Source: an uncultured Geobacteraceae bacterium
GTDB lineage: Bacteria > Desulfobacterota > Desulfuromonadia > Geobacterales > Pseudopelobacteraceae
NCBI GenBank assembly: GCA_903862245.1
Contig: CAIOXL010000032.1
Location: 1-52,993, forward strand
Reading direction: 5' to 3'
Length of the DNA stretch: 52,993 bases
Shown: piece after piece, positions 15,710 through 24,495 of the stretch
Position numbering within the stretch: the stretch's first letter is position 1
Layout of the letters: every line of letters begins with the position of its first letter
The notes under the pieces: model-generated
Seen by the model: only the letters and a program-made list of their open reading frames with translations
What the model was told of the DNA's origin: nothing
Databases searched by the model: none
Made by a program: the position numbers and the translations under genes

Positions 15710-16735
15710 ATGGCCCATATTCGTATCGTTATTACGATCTGCCTCATACTCCTGGCGCTCCCCCAATTCGTTCTGGCCTCAAAATCCCATGTTGTGCGTA
15801 AAAGTGAAACATTACAGTCCATTGCCAAAAAATACCACGTGTCCGTGGATGAACTCAAAACCGTAAACAACCTGACCGCTTCACATGTCGCGAAGGGGAC
15901 CCGACTCATCGTGCCGTCGCATGCCAGCCCCCAGCAGAAAAAAACTGCTGCCGCCCGCCAGGATTATTATAAGGTCTCCAAGGGTGACACCCTTCCTAAA
16001 ATTGCAAAAAAAACCGGGGTCAAAGTCGCTGAGCTCAAGAGCCTGAACGGCCTGAAGGGAAACAAGGTCAAACCGGGACAGATTCTGGCCCTTATTGCTA
16101 CTGAGTCACCGGCCCGCTCCGCCAGTTCCAACAGGCTGCAGCTTATCAACAAAGATCTGTTAAATGAGCAGGAACTGACTGAAACCCTTGCAGAACTGAC
16201 CGATCTTGAAACTGATAGGCCGGTAGACCTTGCCAAATCACTTGAAGCCAATCAGGCGCTCACCAGTCTCAAGAAAAGTGCCTACAGCTTTCTAGGTGCC
16301 CGCTACCGTTTCGGCGGGAGCAGTCGCAGCGCACTTGACTGTTCAAGCTTCACGCAGCAGGTGTTCCGCGAACAGGACGTCAAGCTTCCCCGTACCGCCC
16401 GGGAACAGTTTTATGTCGGTAACGAAGTCGTGCGCGGAGATCTGAAAAAGGGTGACCTGGTATTCTTCCAGACCTATGCCCGTTTCCCTTCGCACGTCGG
16501 CATTTATCTGGGCAACCGCAAGATGATCCATGCTTCTTCACGCGAACACCGCGTCGTTATTTCAACCATGGATACACCCTACTATCTTTCACGCTATCTC
16601 GGCGCAAGGCGTATGCCGAACACCGCTTCCGACTCCATAAATTTCAATGAATTGCTGCTTGGAGTAGAGGAAGAAAGCGAGAATGAAATTTTAACCAACG
16701 ACACGCTCGGTGTTTCACTTAACCTTGAAAAATAA
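15710..16735 (+). CDS. Secreted NlpC/P60 peptidoglycan hydrolase with two LysM domains
   Basis: The 341-residue protein has a signal peptide (residues 1-23), two LysM repeats (about 26-70, VVRKSETLQSIAKKYHVS, and 87-132, YKVSKGDTLPKIAKKTGVK) that bind glycan chains, and a C-terminal NlpC/P60 domain. The catalytic Cys lies in LDCSSFTQQVF, the first His in SHVGIYLG and the second polar position in MIHASS. Such enzymes cut D-Glu-mDAP bonds in the periplasm during growth or division. AAGGAGG precedes the ATG. Strong promoter upstream and terminator downstream mark it as a single-gene unit. Confidence 0.95.
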   Translation: MAHIRIVITICLILLALPQFVLASKSHVVRKSETLQSIAKKYHVSVDELKTVNNLTASHVAKGTRLIVPSHASPQQKKTAAARQDYYKVSKGDTLPKIAKKTGVKVAELKSLNGLKGNKVKPGQILALIATESPARSASSNRLQLINKDLLNEQELTETLAELTDLETDRPVDLAKSLEANQALTSLKKSAYSFLGARYRFGGSSRSALDCSSFTQQVFREQDVKLPRTAREQFYVGNEVVRGDLKKGDLVFFQTYARFPSHVGIYLGNRKMIHASSREHRVVISTMDTPYYLSRYLGARRMPNTASDSINFNELLLGVEEESENEILTNDTLGVSLNLEK

Positions 16736-16762
16736 TTCAAGTTACGCATGTAGTACAACTGT

Positions 16763-16791
16763 ATCCGGGTCACCTGACCCGGATTTTTTTT
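16763..16791 (+). terminator. Rho-independent terminator
   Basis: The stem ATCCGGGT/GACCCGGAT with a 5-base loop is followed by eight T residues. The start codon of the next gene lies only five bases beyond the T run. Confidence 0.9.
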
Positions 16792-16795
16792 CGCC

Positions 16796-18334
16796 ATGAA
16801 AATCCTCCTCGCCTATGTATCCGGGTTAACGCACCGGAAAGACCCGTATGTAAGTCTCCTCCCCACCGGCCTTTGCTACCTGCACGCCTGCCTGCGGGAA
16901 GCGGGATACGACTCCGTTCTGGCCAATTTTTCCGCCTGGCCCACATCCAGAATCAAACAGCAGTTACTGGCTGTAAAACCCACCTTTATCGGCATTTCGC
17001 AATGGACACACAACAGGCATGCGTCTCTGGAACTTGCCGCCGTATGCCGTCTCATCCTGCCGGAAAGCATTATCGTATTCGGGGGAGGCCATGCGACCTT
17101 CTGCTATGAAGATGTTCTGGGTATGGAATCCCCGGTGGATGCTGTGGTACTGGGTGAGGGGGAATTGACTCTGCTGGAACTGGCTGCCCGGGGTAGAGTA
17201 AAAACTGAGTGGCACGGAATCGCCGGTCTGGCGTTTCTCCATAACGGCCAGATCACCTGTACCCAGCCCCGAAAAAGTATTGACGACCTTGATCGCCTGC
17301 CGCTCCCCGCACAGTACCTTGAAACATCAATAGGTCTTGATCTGGAATTACAGCCGGAATTTATCGTCACCACACGTGGCTGTCCTTCCACCTGTTTTTT
17401 CTGCAGTTCACCCGATTTTTGGGGAAAGAAGGTCCGCTTCCGCTCACCAAAGGCAATTGTCGAAGAGATTCTGTATATCCGTGAAAAATTCGGCCTGATC
17501 TATTTTTCCATACGTGATGACACCTTTACGGCTGACCGTACAAGGGTACTGAAATTCTGCTCCATGCTTCAGGAGCAGAACGTTAATATTCTCTGGAACT
17601 GTCAATCACGGGTTACGGCTATTGACGACGAGCTGGTAGTCGAGATGAAAAGGGCCGGCTGTGAATGCATTCAACTCGGCATCGAATCGGGATCAACAGA
17701 TATTTTGCGCCGACTGGGCAAGAAAATAGACCCTGACCAGATTGAACGTGCGTGCGCCCTGATACGGGATGCCGGTATCAACCTTTCTGCCTACCTGATC
17801 AGCGATGTTCCGGGGGAAAACAGCAATGACGTAGAAAAAACAATCGGGCTTGTCCGCCGCATTCGGCCGGACGACGGGTATGTCTCACCGTTGGCCTATT
17901 ATCCCGGCACACAGCTCTATAAGGACGCGCTGGCGGCCGGAACAATATCAGCGACTCTTTTTTCGGATTCACAGCAGGACGCGCTGTATGTGGCAGCCAG
18001 GCCTGGCGGCTCATCCCCGCTCCTTTTGAAAGAGCTGAAAGAAAACCAGCAGGATGACCCTGAACGGTTTATGCGGCAAAAGAGGCGCCTTGGCTACTGC
18101 TACACAACCAATGTAATAGCCGGGGAGTGGTATCGACAGCGTGGAGAATACGACAAGGCGGAAATGGAATTACAGGAGATCACAACCCGGCAGCCGGACA
18201 ACCCGTGGGGCTGGTTCCTGCTGGCGGACCTTTACACCGAGCAGGGCAGGATCAAAAAAGGGAAAAAGTTCTATGCCACGGTGCTGGATATGGTACCGCA
18301 GCACGGACCATCAAAAGCTGGGCTAACGGCATAA
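16796..18334 (+). CDS. B12-binding radical SAM protein with C-terminal TPR
   Basis: The 512-residue protein begins with a B12-binding fold (LLPTGLCYLHACLREAGY, IGISQWTHN, IIVFGGGHATF, DAVVLGEGE), then a radical SAM core with TRGCPSTCFFC (CxxxCxxC) near residue 200 and IRDDTFTADR, LGIESGS and the barrel strand AYLISDVPGE. The last 70 residues form TPR-like helices (EWYRQRGEYDKAEMELQEI, WGWFLLADLYTEQGRIKKG). The substrate is unknown. The ATG directly follows a terminator T run and has no Shine-Dalgarno sequence, so it depends on read-through or on an unseen start. A terminator follows the gene. Confidence 0.88.
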   Translation: MKILLAYVSGLTHRKDPYVSLLPTGLCYLHACLREAGYDSVLANFSAWPTSRIKQQLLAVKPTFIGISQWTHNRHASLELAAVCRLILPESIIVFGGGHATFCYEDVLGMESPVDAVVLGEGELTLLELAARGRVKTEWHGIAGLAFLHNGQITCTQPRKSIDDLDRLPLPAQYLETSIGLDLELQPEFIVTTRGCPSTCFFCSSPDFWGKKVRFRSPKAIVEEILYIREKFGLIYFSIRDDTFTADRTRVLKFCSMLQEQNVNILWNCQSRVTAIDDELVVEMKRAGCECIQLGIESGSTDILRRLGKKIDPDQIERACALIRDAGINLSAYLISDVPGENSNDVEKTIGLVRRIRPDDGYVSPLAYYPGTQLYKDALAAGTISATLFSDSQQDALYVAARPGGSSPLLLKELKENQQDDPERFMRQKRRLGYCYTTNVIAGEWYRQRGEYDKAEMELQEITTRQPDNPWGWFLLADLYTEQGRIKKGKKFYATVLDMVPQHGPSKAGLTA

Positions 18335-18335
18335 A

Positions 18336-18365
18336 AAAACGGGGCCATGTGCATGGCCCCGTTTT
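18336..18365. terminator. Bidirectional rho-independent terminator
   Basis: A 14-pair near-palindrome (AAAACGGGGCCATG with CATGGCCCCGTTTT) lies between the convergent radical SAM and lipoprotein genes. Confidence 0.9.
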
Positions 18366-18381
18366 GTGATACGCGGTGTTA

Positions 18382-18786
18382 TTATTTGACGATCCTGATG
18401 CCTGGAATGAAAAGGATCTTTTCAAACGTTCTTTTCAGAGTCTTACTCTGGAAGTTAACCATCGGCGGAGTTTCCGGGTATTCGATCTTGTCACCCTTGG
18501 CAACCTTCATTTCTGGCAGAGCCAGCCAGGTTTTTTCACCTTTTTCATCAGCTGCTTCCACATAGGTATAACCACCGGAGTTCATGGTCTGGGCAACGGT
18601 TGCTTTTTTACCTACTCCTGCAGTAATTTCCTGAGCCTTCATGCCTGCATGTGGGTCTGCACCCGGAGCGGCAGCAGGCATTCCCTGCTGCGGAGCTGCG
18701 GCCGGTGCCTCGGTTTTTGGTTTGTCTTTACAACCTGAAAGGGCGAGAGCGGTTATACTGAGTACTACTAGTGCTGTTTTTTTCAC
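18382..18786 (-). CDS. Small lipoprotein, NrfJ-like
   Basis: The 134-residue protein has a signal peptide with lipobox LSGC (Cys19), a Pro/Ala-rich linker, and a C-terminal domain with VAQTMNSGGYTYVE and a following W-x-A-LP, a pattern I associate with NrfJ-like proteins found beside cytochrome nitrite reductases. It probably folds as a small beta barrel at the periplasmic face. GTG start with AGGAGG six bases upstream. The octaheme nitrite reductase in this window is 19 kb away, so a link is only suggestive. Confidence 0.75.
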   Translation of the reverse strand: MKKTALVVLSITALALSGCKDKPKTEAPAAAPQQGMPAAAPGADPHAGMKAQEITAGVGKKATVAQTMNSGGYTYVEAADEKGEKTWLALPEMKVAKGDKIEYPETPPMVNFQSKTLKRTFEKILFIPGIRIVK

Positions 18787-18913
18787 CTGCTACCTCCTGA
18801 ATTTTGGATTACACATACCTTTTATCATATTCTGTCTGACTATTCCTAGAGAAATATTCTAACGTTCATACTTGAAATACGAGGCATCATATAGCCCCGT
18901 ACGAATAAGTTAT

Positions 18914-19105
18914 TTATTTTTTATCCTGCAACGTACCGACGTGCGATGAGTTCAATGAATCGTACAGCGCAATCTGCTCAGCTATGGAATGCTTACGGCG
19001 GCAGCATCCCCTGTTTCCTATACACACCGTACACCGCTCATCGGAACACCACTGACAGCAGGTGCAGTCTGCGCAGGGGTGTTTCTTCAGTGTTTCCTCG
19101 GGCAT
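18914..19105 (-). CDS. Cysteine-rich small protein (63 aa)
   Basis: Nine Cys residues fall at positions 11, 14, 16, 17, 20, 25, 28, 34 and 35 (CADCTCCQWC, CTVC, GCC), followed by an uncharged helical tail. The spacing suggests two zinc or iron-sulfur sites. There is no signal peptide, so it is cytosolic. The ATG overlaps the stop of the deacetylase gene upstream (TAATG), which supports translation by coupling. No family recognised. Confidence 0.7.
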   Translation of the reverse strand: MPEETLKKHPCADCTCCQWCSDERCTVCIGNRGCCRRKHSIAEQIALYDSLNSSHVGTLQDKK

Positions 19106-19896
19106 TAATACACGATATTCCGTTTGGCGGCGTTGCCCTCAAGCAGCTGCACAAAAGCCCTGCCGCTGTCGGCATTAACCAGCAGATAGCGCGGCAGCTT
19201 CATTACCGAGTCTGATGCCGTCGCATGGCGGCGTTCTATGGTGAATGTTGCGCCATACCCCGCTTCTGAAGCCTTTCCCACAAGATAGTCATCGTAAATA
19301 CCAAAGGGCCAGGCAAGCATATCAACCTTGGTCCCCAGTTCTGATTCCAGACGGGATTTCGATTTTTTCAATTGAGTCATGACAAGAGTATCAAGAGCCT
19401 GCGGACTCAGTTTTTTACGCTCTTTCTTGAAATTAGGATGCCAGTAGGTATGCGACTGAACATCAAAGAGACCGGTTTTTGCAAGCTCCCGCATCTGATT
19501 CCAGGTCATGGCGTACTTTGCATTGGATATAGCGGACGGATAGGTAAAGATGGTCACCGGAAAACGATACTTCCTGATGATCGGCAGCATATCGCTGTAC
19601 ACGGACTTGTGTGCATCATCTTCCACAATAACAACCGACTTGGGTGCCGGTGCCGGTGCCTTTCCCCGATAATAGTCAACGAACTGACGCAGCGGAATTA
19701 CTTTATACCCGTTGTCATGCAAATATTTCATCTGTGCTTCAAAGACAGGAGTCGTAATCGTCATGCCATCGGCGACGGTCGCCCCGAAACGGTGATACAG
19801 CAGGATGGGCACACGGAATGATTCAGCAGCAACGGCTGACAGCGGCAACAGCAGAACGGCAACTACGAGTAACAATCGACCTACTAAACGGCTCAT
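19105..19896 (-). CDS. Secreted polysaccharide deacetylase family protein
   Basis: The 263-residue protein has a signal peptide (1-23) and a NodB-type domain: VPILLYHRF, a metal-binding motif IVEDDAHKS in place of the common FDDG, and SHTYWHPN (His-x3-His). LAWPFGIYDD is the usual later motif. It should remove N-acetyl groups from cell wall or exopolysaccharide in the periplasm, though the changed first motif leaves activity unproven. AAGGAT precedes the ATG by eight bases. It overlaps the cysteine-rich small gene. Confidence 0.88.
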   Translation of the reverse strand: MSRLVGRLLLVVAVLLLPLSAVAAESFRVPILLYHRFGATVADGMTITTPVFEAQMKYLHDNGYKVIPLRQFVDYYRGKAPAPAPKSVVIVEDDAHKSVYSDMLPIIRKYRFPVTIFTYPSAISNAKYAMTWNQMRELAKTGLFDVQSHTYWHPNFKKERKKLSPQALDTLVMTQLKKSKSRLESELGTKVDMLAWPFGIYDDYLVGKASEAGYGATFTIERRHATASDSVMKLPRYLLVNADSGRAFVQLLEGNAAKRNIVY

Positions 19897-19916
19897 TTTC
19901 TACAATCCTTCCCGAA

Positions 19917-20372
19917 TCAACCTCTTACAATGAACACAGAGCAAGGTGCATTACTGGCAACTTTGTGGGAGATACTTCCCTTGATGCGACGCTGGAGAAA
20001 TCCTTTACCTGAACTGCCGATGACAATTACATCAACCTCTTCACGTTTGGCAAGATCCATTATCTTGTCGGCTGGGTCACCGTATTCAACAATCATTTCC
20101 AGCGGAATATCATGTTCTGACGCACATTTTTCCACGACATAAAATATCCGCTCACGCAGTTCATCCCATTTTTTTGTCTCCGTCATCGGAGCCGCCGGTA
20201 CAAAATCAGTATAGGTTGCAGTCGGCACGTTGGGTAACACAAGCAGCGCGTAAATCCTGCTTTTAAACTGACTCTGATTACCGGAAGCAAGCCGGACGGC
20301 TTCCTCGGCAGCTTTGTCTGACTGTGGAGAGCCATCGATTGCCACAAGAATTTTTTTGCGTAAATTCAGCAT
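19917..20372 (-). CDS. Universal stress protein (UspA family)
   Basis: The 151-residue protein has the Usp fold: KKILVAIDGSPQSDKA at the start and the ATP-binding motif GSSGKGFLQRRIKGSIS near the end (G-x2-G-x9-G-S), then the strand CSVFIVRG. ATP-binding members act in stress survival. The ATG at 20372 is preferred (GAGGA four bases upstream), since upstream codons encode low-complexity, non-conserved sequence. It diverges from the IclR regulator across an AT-rich region. Confidence 0.9.
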   Translation of the reverse strand: MLNLRKKILVAIDGSPQSDKAAEEAVRLASGNQSQFKSRIYALLVLPNVPTATYTDFVPAAPMTETKKWDELRERIFYVVEKCASEHDIPLEMIVEYGDPADKIMDLAKREEVDVIVIGSSGKGFLQRRIKGSISHKVASNAPCSVFIVRG

Positions 20373-20463
20373 AACATCCTCGTGCATACGTTGTATCAAC
20401 AATTTATTATGCAGATACGATACCTGCATCACGCTCAGTTGAATATAAAGCAATTTTTCACCC

Positions 20464-20560
20464 TTGACAATTGTAAAACAATATTCTAACATTTTACAAA
20501 GTAATTGCAAAATGCGTGTATTTGGCTTATTTTACAATTAGTGTTTGCATTTTGATATGT
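20464..20560. promoter_or_regulatory. AT-rich divergent control region with repeated TTTTACAA and GCAAAATGC boxes
   Basis: TTGACA (20464-20469) and TAACAT (20487-20492) form a plausible plus-strand promoter. TTGTAAAA at 20471-20478 is the inverse of TTTTACAA at 20492-20499 and 20530-20537. GCAAAATGC at 20507-20515 is the inverse of GCATTTTG at 20547-20554. Such repeats between a regulator and a divergent gene are candidate operators for the IclR protein. Confidence 0.45.
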
Positions 20561-20606
20561 TGCACCACACTTAAATTTACTCCAATTCACAAAAAGGATT
20601 TATCCA

Positions 20607-21389
20607 ATGGCAAAAAAAGAAAAATCAGAATATCTCATACAGGCGGTGTCACACGCCCTTGATCTTTTGGAGCAGTTTCATGGTGAAGTTGACGAACTCG
20701 GCGTTACTGAATTAAGTAAGCGTCTGAAACTTCACAAGAATAATGTTTTCAGACTGCTTGCGACGCTCGAATCCCGCAGCTATATCGAGCAGAACAAGGT
20801 GACGGAAAACTATCGACTGGGCCTTAAAACACTCGAGCTCGGTCAGACATTTATCAAGCAGATGGGCTTACTGCGTCAGTCAAAGCCGGTGCTTGAGGCG
20901 CTGGTTGCGAACTGCAACGAAACAACGTACGTTTCTATTTTAAAAGATTTTAGCATTGTTTATCTGGATGTGGTTGAAACGGCCATGACCGTCAGGGTTG
21001 TACCGCGGGTAGGCTCACGGCTGCCTGCTTATTGTACAGCGGCGGGTAAGGTGCAGATTGCCAACATGAGCGATGAGGAGCTTGAAACATATCTTCCCGC
21101 CAAGGAATTAAAAAGTTATACCCCCAACACGATTACCGACCGTGACGCCCTGAAAAAACAGCTGAAGCAGATTGCTGAGCAGGGATATGCTTTTGATAAC
21201 GAGGAACTGGACTCCGGCGTTAAATGCGTCAGCGCGCCGATTCGTGATTACACCCGCCGCATTATCGGCGCTGTCAGCATTTCCGGCCCGTCCATGCGTT
21301 TTTCTGATGAGCGCATTAAAAACGAGCTGATCCCGCTCGTGTTGAAAGCCGGCGAAGAAATTTCCTCCAAACTCGGCTTCCAGAAGTGA
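20607..21389 (+). CDS. IclR family transcriptional regulator
   Basis: The 260-residue regulator has an N-terminal winged helix (SHALDLLEQFHG, ELSKRLKLHKNNVFRLLATLES) at residues 10-75 and a GAF-like effector domain from about 85 (LRQSKPVLEALVANCNETTYVSIL, RVGSRLPAYCTAAGK, YAFDNEELDSGVKCVSAPI). Regulators of this type usually control aromatic or short-chain acid metabolism and bind an organic acid. No catabolic genes are adjacent; the divergent universal stress gene and self-control are the nearest candidate targets. AAGGAT precedes the ATG. A terminator follows. Confidence 0.93.
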   Translation: MAKKEKSEYLIQAVSHALDLLEQFHGEVDELGVTELSKRLKLHKNNVFRLLATLESRSYIEQNKVTENYRLGLKTLELGQTFIKQMGLLRQSKPVLEALVANCNETTYVSILKDFSIVYLDVVETAMTVRVVPRVGSRLPAYCTAAGKVQIANMSDEELETYLPAKELKSYTPNTITDRDALKKQLKQIAEQGYAFDNEELDSGVKCVSAPIRDYTRRIIGAVSISGPSMRFSDERIKNELIPLVLKAGEEISSKLGFQK

Positions 21390-21410
21390 CCGGTTTCCCA
21401 TAATCGTTAC

Positions 21411-21438
21411 AAGGCGGCTTTCGAGCCGCCTTTTTTTA
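21411..21438 (+). terminator. Rho-independent terminator
   Basis: The stem AAGGCGGCT/AGCCGCCTT with a TTCG tetraloop is followed by a T run, 21 bases after the IclR stop. Confidence 0.93.
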
Positions 21439-21502
21439 TGGACTCCGATAAGCCTCCGAATATGCCCGGAAGACGAGGACAGTTCAACAAAAGGACACCG
21501 TA

Positions 21503-21694
21503 ATGCTGATGTACAAGGTTATTGAAATAGGCACCGTCACCGAGGATGCTATTGAAGAGACGCTCAACACGTGGAGTGCCAAAGGGTGGTCTTTTGATGG
21601 TCTGCAGTTCGCCATGCGCGAATCGAGTAAGCGTCCGGCCATGGCTTTTGCACTTTTTACCCGGGAAACACCGCGCGGAGAGGAAATATCATGA
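21503..21694 (+). CDS. DUF4177 family protein
   Basis: The 63-residue protein matches the DUF4177 pattern: YKVIEIGTVTEDAIEETLN, then GWSFDGLQFAMRESSKRPAMAFALF. Its role is unknown. AAAGGA lies about seven bases before the ATG. Its TGA overlaps the polA ATG (ATGA), so the two are translated together; this is a stable arrangement worth noting as it ties a small unknown protein to DNA polymerase I. Confidence 0.82.
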   Translation: MLMYKVIEIGTVTEDAIEETLNTWSAKGWSFDGLQFAMRESSKRPAMAFALFTRETPRGEEIS

Positions 21695-24489
21695 CCTCAA
21701 ACGAGACCCTTTACCTTGTCGACGGTTCCTCCTACATCTACCGGGCCTACTTTGCCATCCGCCACCTCTCCTCTCCCGGCGGGCACCCGACCAATGCCAT
21801 CTACGGCTTCATCCAGATGCTGCTCAAACTGTTGAAAGATTACAATCCGCAGCACGTGGCCGTCGTTTTTGATGCGGGACGAACAACATTTCGCACCGAA
21901 ATGTACCCGGAATACAAAGCCAACCGCGCCGCCATGCCGGATGACCTGCGCGTGCAGATGGCCCCTATCCGCGAAGTTGTACGTGCCTTCAACATACCGA
22001 CGCTGGAACTGCAGGGGTATGAAGCTGATGATATTATCGGCGCCCTGGCCGGACGTTTTGCCGAGCGGGGGGGCAAAGTTGTCGTGGTCACCGGTGACAA
22101 GGACTTGATGCAGATTGTAACTGATCGCGTCACCCTGCTGGACACCATGAAGGGGAAAGAGTCCGGAATAGCCGATGTGGTCGAGCGTTTTGGCGTTGGC
22201 CCCGAGCTGGTCATAGACATTTTGGGGCTGGCGGGAGATTCCTCCGACAATATTCCCGGCGTACCGGGAATCGGCGAAAAAACTGCGACCAAGTTGATTC
22301 TGGAATTCGGCTCGCTTGACCAGCTGCTGGCACGAGCTGATGAAGTCAAGGGTAAAAACGGCGAAAAGCTGCGGGAATACCGTGAACAGGCGCTGCTTTC
22401 ACGGCGCCTGGCGACAATCGAGTGCAACGTCCCGCTGGATGTAGATCTTGATCAGCTCACAGCACGGGACCCGGATCAGGAAGCGCTGAATGAGTTCTTC
22501 AAACAATACGGTTTCACCACGCTCATCAAGGAGATTACCGGCAAAGCAACATTGTCCACCGAGAACTATCATACGGTAACGACAGTCCTGCAGCTCGAAA
22601 GCCTTGCCGCCGCTCTGGAACAGGCCGGTGAATTTGCCTTCGACCTGGAGACCACCAGCCTCGACCCGCGCCTGGCAGACATTGTGGGGTTGTCCTTCTC
22701 CTTTCGGGATCATGAGGCATATTACATACCGATCGGGCATGTAACGGAACGCAAGCCCGCCCTTCTCAAGGATGAGCCGGTCACGACCGGTGACCGGCAG
22801 ACCGGTTTTGACTTCGGCTCGCCGCAGTCATCGCCCCCTGTCGGTAGTGCCGACACGGAGACGGAGCTCTGCCTGGTTGAAGGGCAGCTCCCCCGCTGCA
22901 CCGTTCTCAGCCGCTTGCGCCCCCTGCTGGAGCGTCCGGATATCCGTAAAGTCGGCCAGAATATTAAATTTGACCTGCAGGTCCTGGCCAACAACGGCAT
23001 CAGTCTGGCCGGCGTCTGGTTTGACACCATGCTGGCTTCTTATCTGCTTAATCCATCCCGGCAGGGACATGGGTTGGATGCTCTGGCTCAGGAGCATTTG
23101 AACCACCGTATGATCAGCTATAAAGATGTGGTTGGCAGCGGCAGGGAGCAGAAAAACTTTGCCGAAGTTGATCCAAAGACCGCGTCTGGCTATGCGGCGG
23201 AAGATGCTGACGCCACCTGGCTGCTGCGCCGGAAGTTTGAGCCGATGCTTGCCGCAGGCAACGATGATAAACTGTTTCACTCGGTCGAGATGCCGCTTGT
23301 TTCGATTCTTGCCGAAATGGAAAATCATGGCGTCCTTCTGGACAGCTCTCTGCTGAACAGTCTGTCTGCCGATTTTGCGGGACGGATGGGCATACGTGAG
23401 GAAGAAATATTCACTCTGGCGGGGGAACGGTTCAATCTCAATTCGCCCAAACAGATGGGCGAGGTGCTTTTCGGTCGCCTCGGGTTGCAAACCGGCAAGA
23501 AAACCAAGGGGAAAACCGGGTGGTCAACCGACAACGAGGTACTGACCGCCCTGGCCGAGGAGCATGAGATAGCCCGCCTGATTGTGGATTACCGGGGTAT
23601 AGCCAAGCTCAAATCCACCTATACGGATGCCCTCCCCCGGCTTGTCAGCCCCCGTACCGGCAGGGTCCACACCTCATACAACCAGACCGTAACCAACACC
23701 GGACGGCTTTCCTCATCAGATCCGAATCTTCAGAACATCCCGATCCGCAGCGAAGACGGGCGCCGTATCCGTCATGCGTTTATTGCCCCCCCCGGACATG
23801 TTATCCTCTCCGCCGACTATTCCCAGATAGAGCTGCGCGTGCTGGCACACCTCTCCGGCGACCCGGTGTTTTGCCACGCGTTCGCCAATGACGAGGATAT
23901 CCACACCCGCACCGCCGCCGAGGTGTTCGGACTGTTCCCTGAGATGGTCACTCCGGAGATGCGCCGCCAGGCCAAAACCATCAATTTCGGCATTATCTAC
24001 GGCCAGGGTGCCTTTTCCCTGGCAAAGCAGCTCGGCATCGCCCGCAAAACGGCCGAAGAGTTCATCAACACCTATAAAGAGCGGCACCACGGGGCTATTG
24101 CGTTTCTGGATTCCTGCATCAGGGAGGCGGAGGAACAGGGCTGCGTCAGAACCATTCTCGGCCGGCGGCTGCCCATTCCGGACATAGCGAGCAGTAACGG
24201 CAACGTGCTGGCCTTTGCCCGGCGCAACGCCATCAACTATCCGATCCAGGGTTCGGCGGCTGATATCATCAAATGCGCCATGATCCGGGTTGATTCCCGA
24301 ATCCGTTCCGAACAGCGTAACAGCCGACTGATTATGCAGGTACATGACGAACTTGTCTTGGAGGTTCCGGAGGAGGAGTTGTCCGGGATGGTGCAGCTTG
24401 TGGAGCAGGAGATGGAACGTGCGGTTGAAACAAAAGTGCCACTCAAGGTGGATATCAGCTACGGGGCCAACTGGAGTGAAGCGCATTAA
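21691..24489 (+). CDS. polA: DNA polymerase I
   Basis: The 932-residue enzyme fills gaps and removes RNA primers. The 5'-3' exonuclease spans residues 1-290 (LVDGSSYIYRAYFA, TGDKDLMQI, GDSSDNIPGVPGIG). The 3'-5' proofreading domain keeps its acidic residues (FDLETTSL, NIKFDLQ, YAAEDADA). The polymerase domain has motif A (LSADYSQIELRVLAHLSGD), motif B (RRQAKTINFGIIYGQGA) and motif C (QVHDELVLEVPEEE). A spacer at about 350-400 lengthens the proofreading domain relative to E. coli. The ATG overlaps the DUF4177 stop. It ends six bases from the convergent release-factor-like gene. Confidence 0.98.
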   Translation: MTSNETLYLVDGSSYIYRAYFAIRHLSSPGGHPTNAIYGFIQMLLKLLKDYNPQHVAVVFDAGRTTFRTEMYPEYKANRAAMPDDLRVQMAPIREVVRAFNIPTLELQGYEADDIIGALAGRFAERGGKVVVVTGDKDLMQIVTDRVTLLDTMKGKESGIADVVERFGVGPELVIDILGLAGDSSDNIPGVPGIGEKTATKLILEFGSLDQLLARADEVKGKNGEKLREYREQALLSRRLATIECNVPLDVDLDQLTARDPDQEALNEFFKQYGFTTLIKEITGKATLSTENYHTVTTVLQLESLAAALEQAGEFAFDLETTSLDPRLADIVGLSFSFRDHEAYYIPIGHVTERKPALLKDEPVTTGDRQTGFDFGSPQSSPPVGSADTETELCLVEGQLPRCTVLSRLRPLLERPDIRKVGQNIKFDLQVLANNGISLAGVWFDTMLASYLLNPSRQGHGLDALAQEHLNHRMISYKDVVGSGREQKNFAEVDPKTASGYAAEDADATWLLRRKFEPMLAAGNDDKLFHSVEMPLVSILAEMENHGVLLDSSLLNSLSADFAGRMGIREEEIFTLAGERFNLNSPKQMGEVLFGRLGLQTGKKTKGKTGWSTDNEVLTALAEEHEIARLIVDYRGIAKLKSTYTDALPRLVSPRTGRVHTSYNQTVTNTGRLSSSDPNLQNIPIRSEDGRRIRHAFIAPPGHVILSADYSQIELRVLAHLSGDPVFCHAFANDEDIHTRTAAEVFGLFPEMVTPEMRRQAKTINFGIIYGQGAFSLAKQLGIARKTAEEFINTYKERHHGAIAFLDSCIREAEEQGCVRTILGRRLPIPDIASSNGNVLAFARRNAINYPIQGSAADIIKCAMIRVDSRIRSEQRNSRLIMQVHDELVLEVPEEELSGMVQLVEQEMERAVETKVPLKVDISYGANWSEAH

Positions 24490-24495
24490 GCCTGA

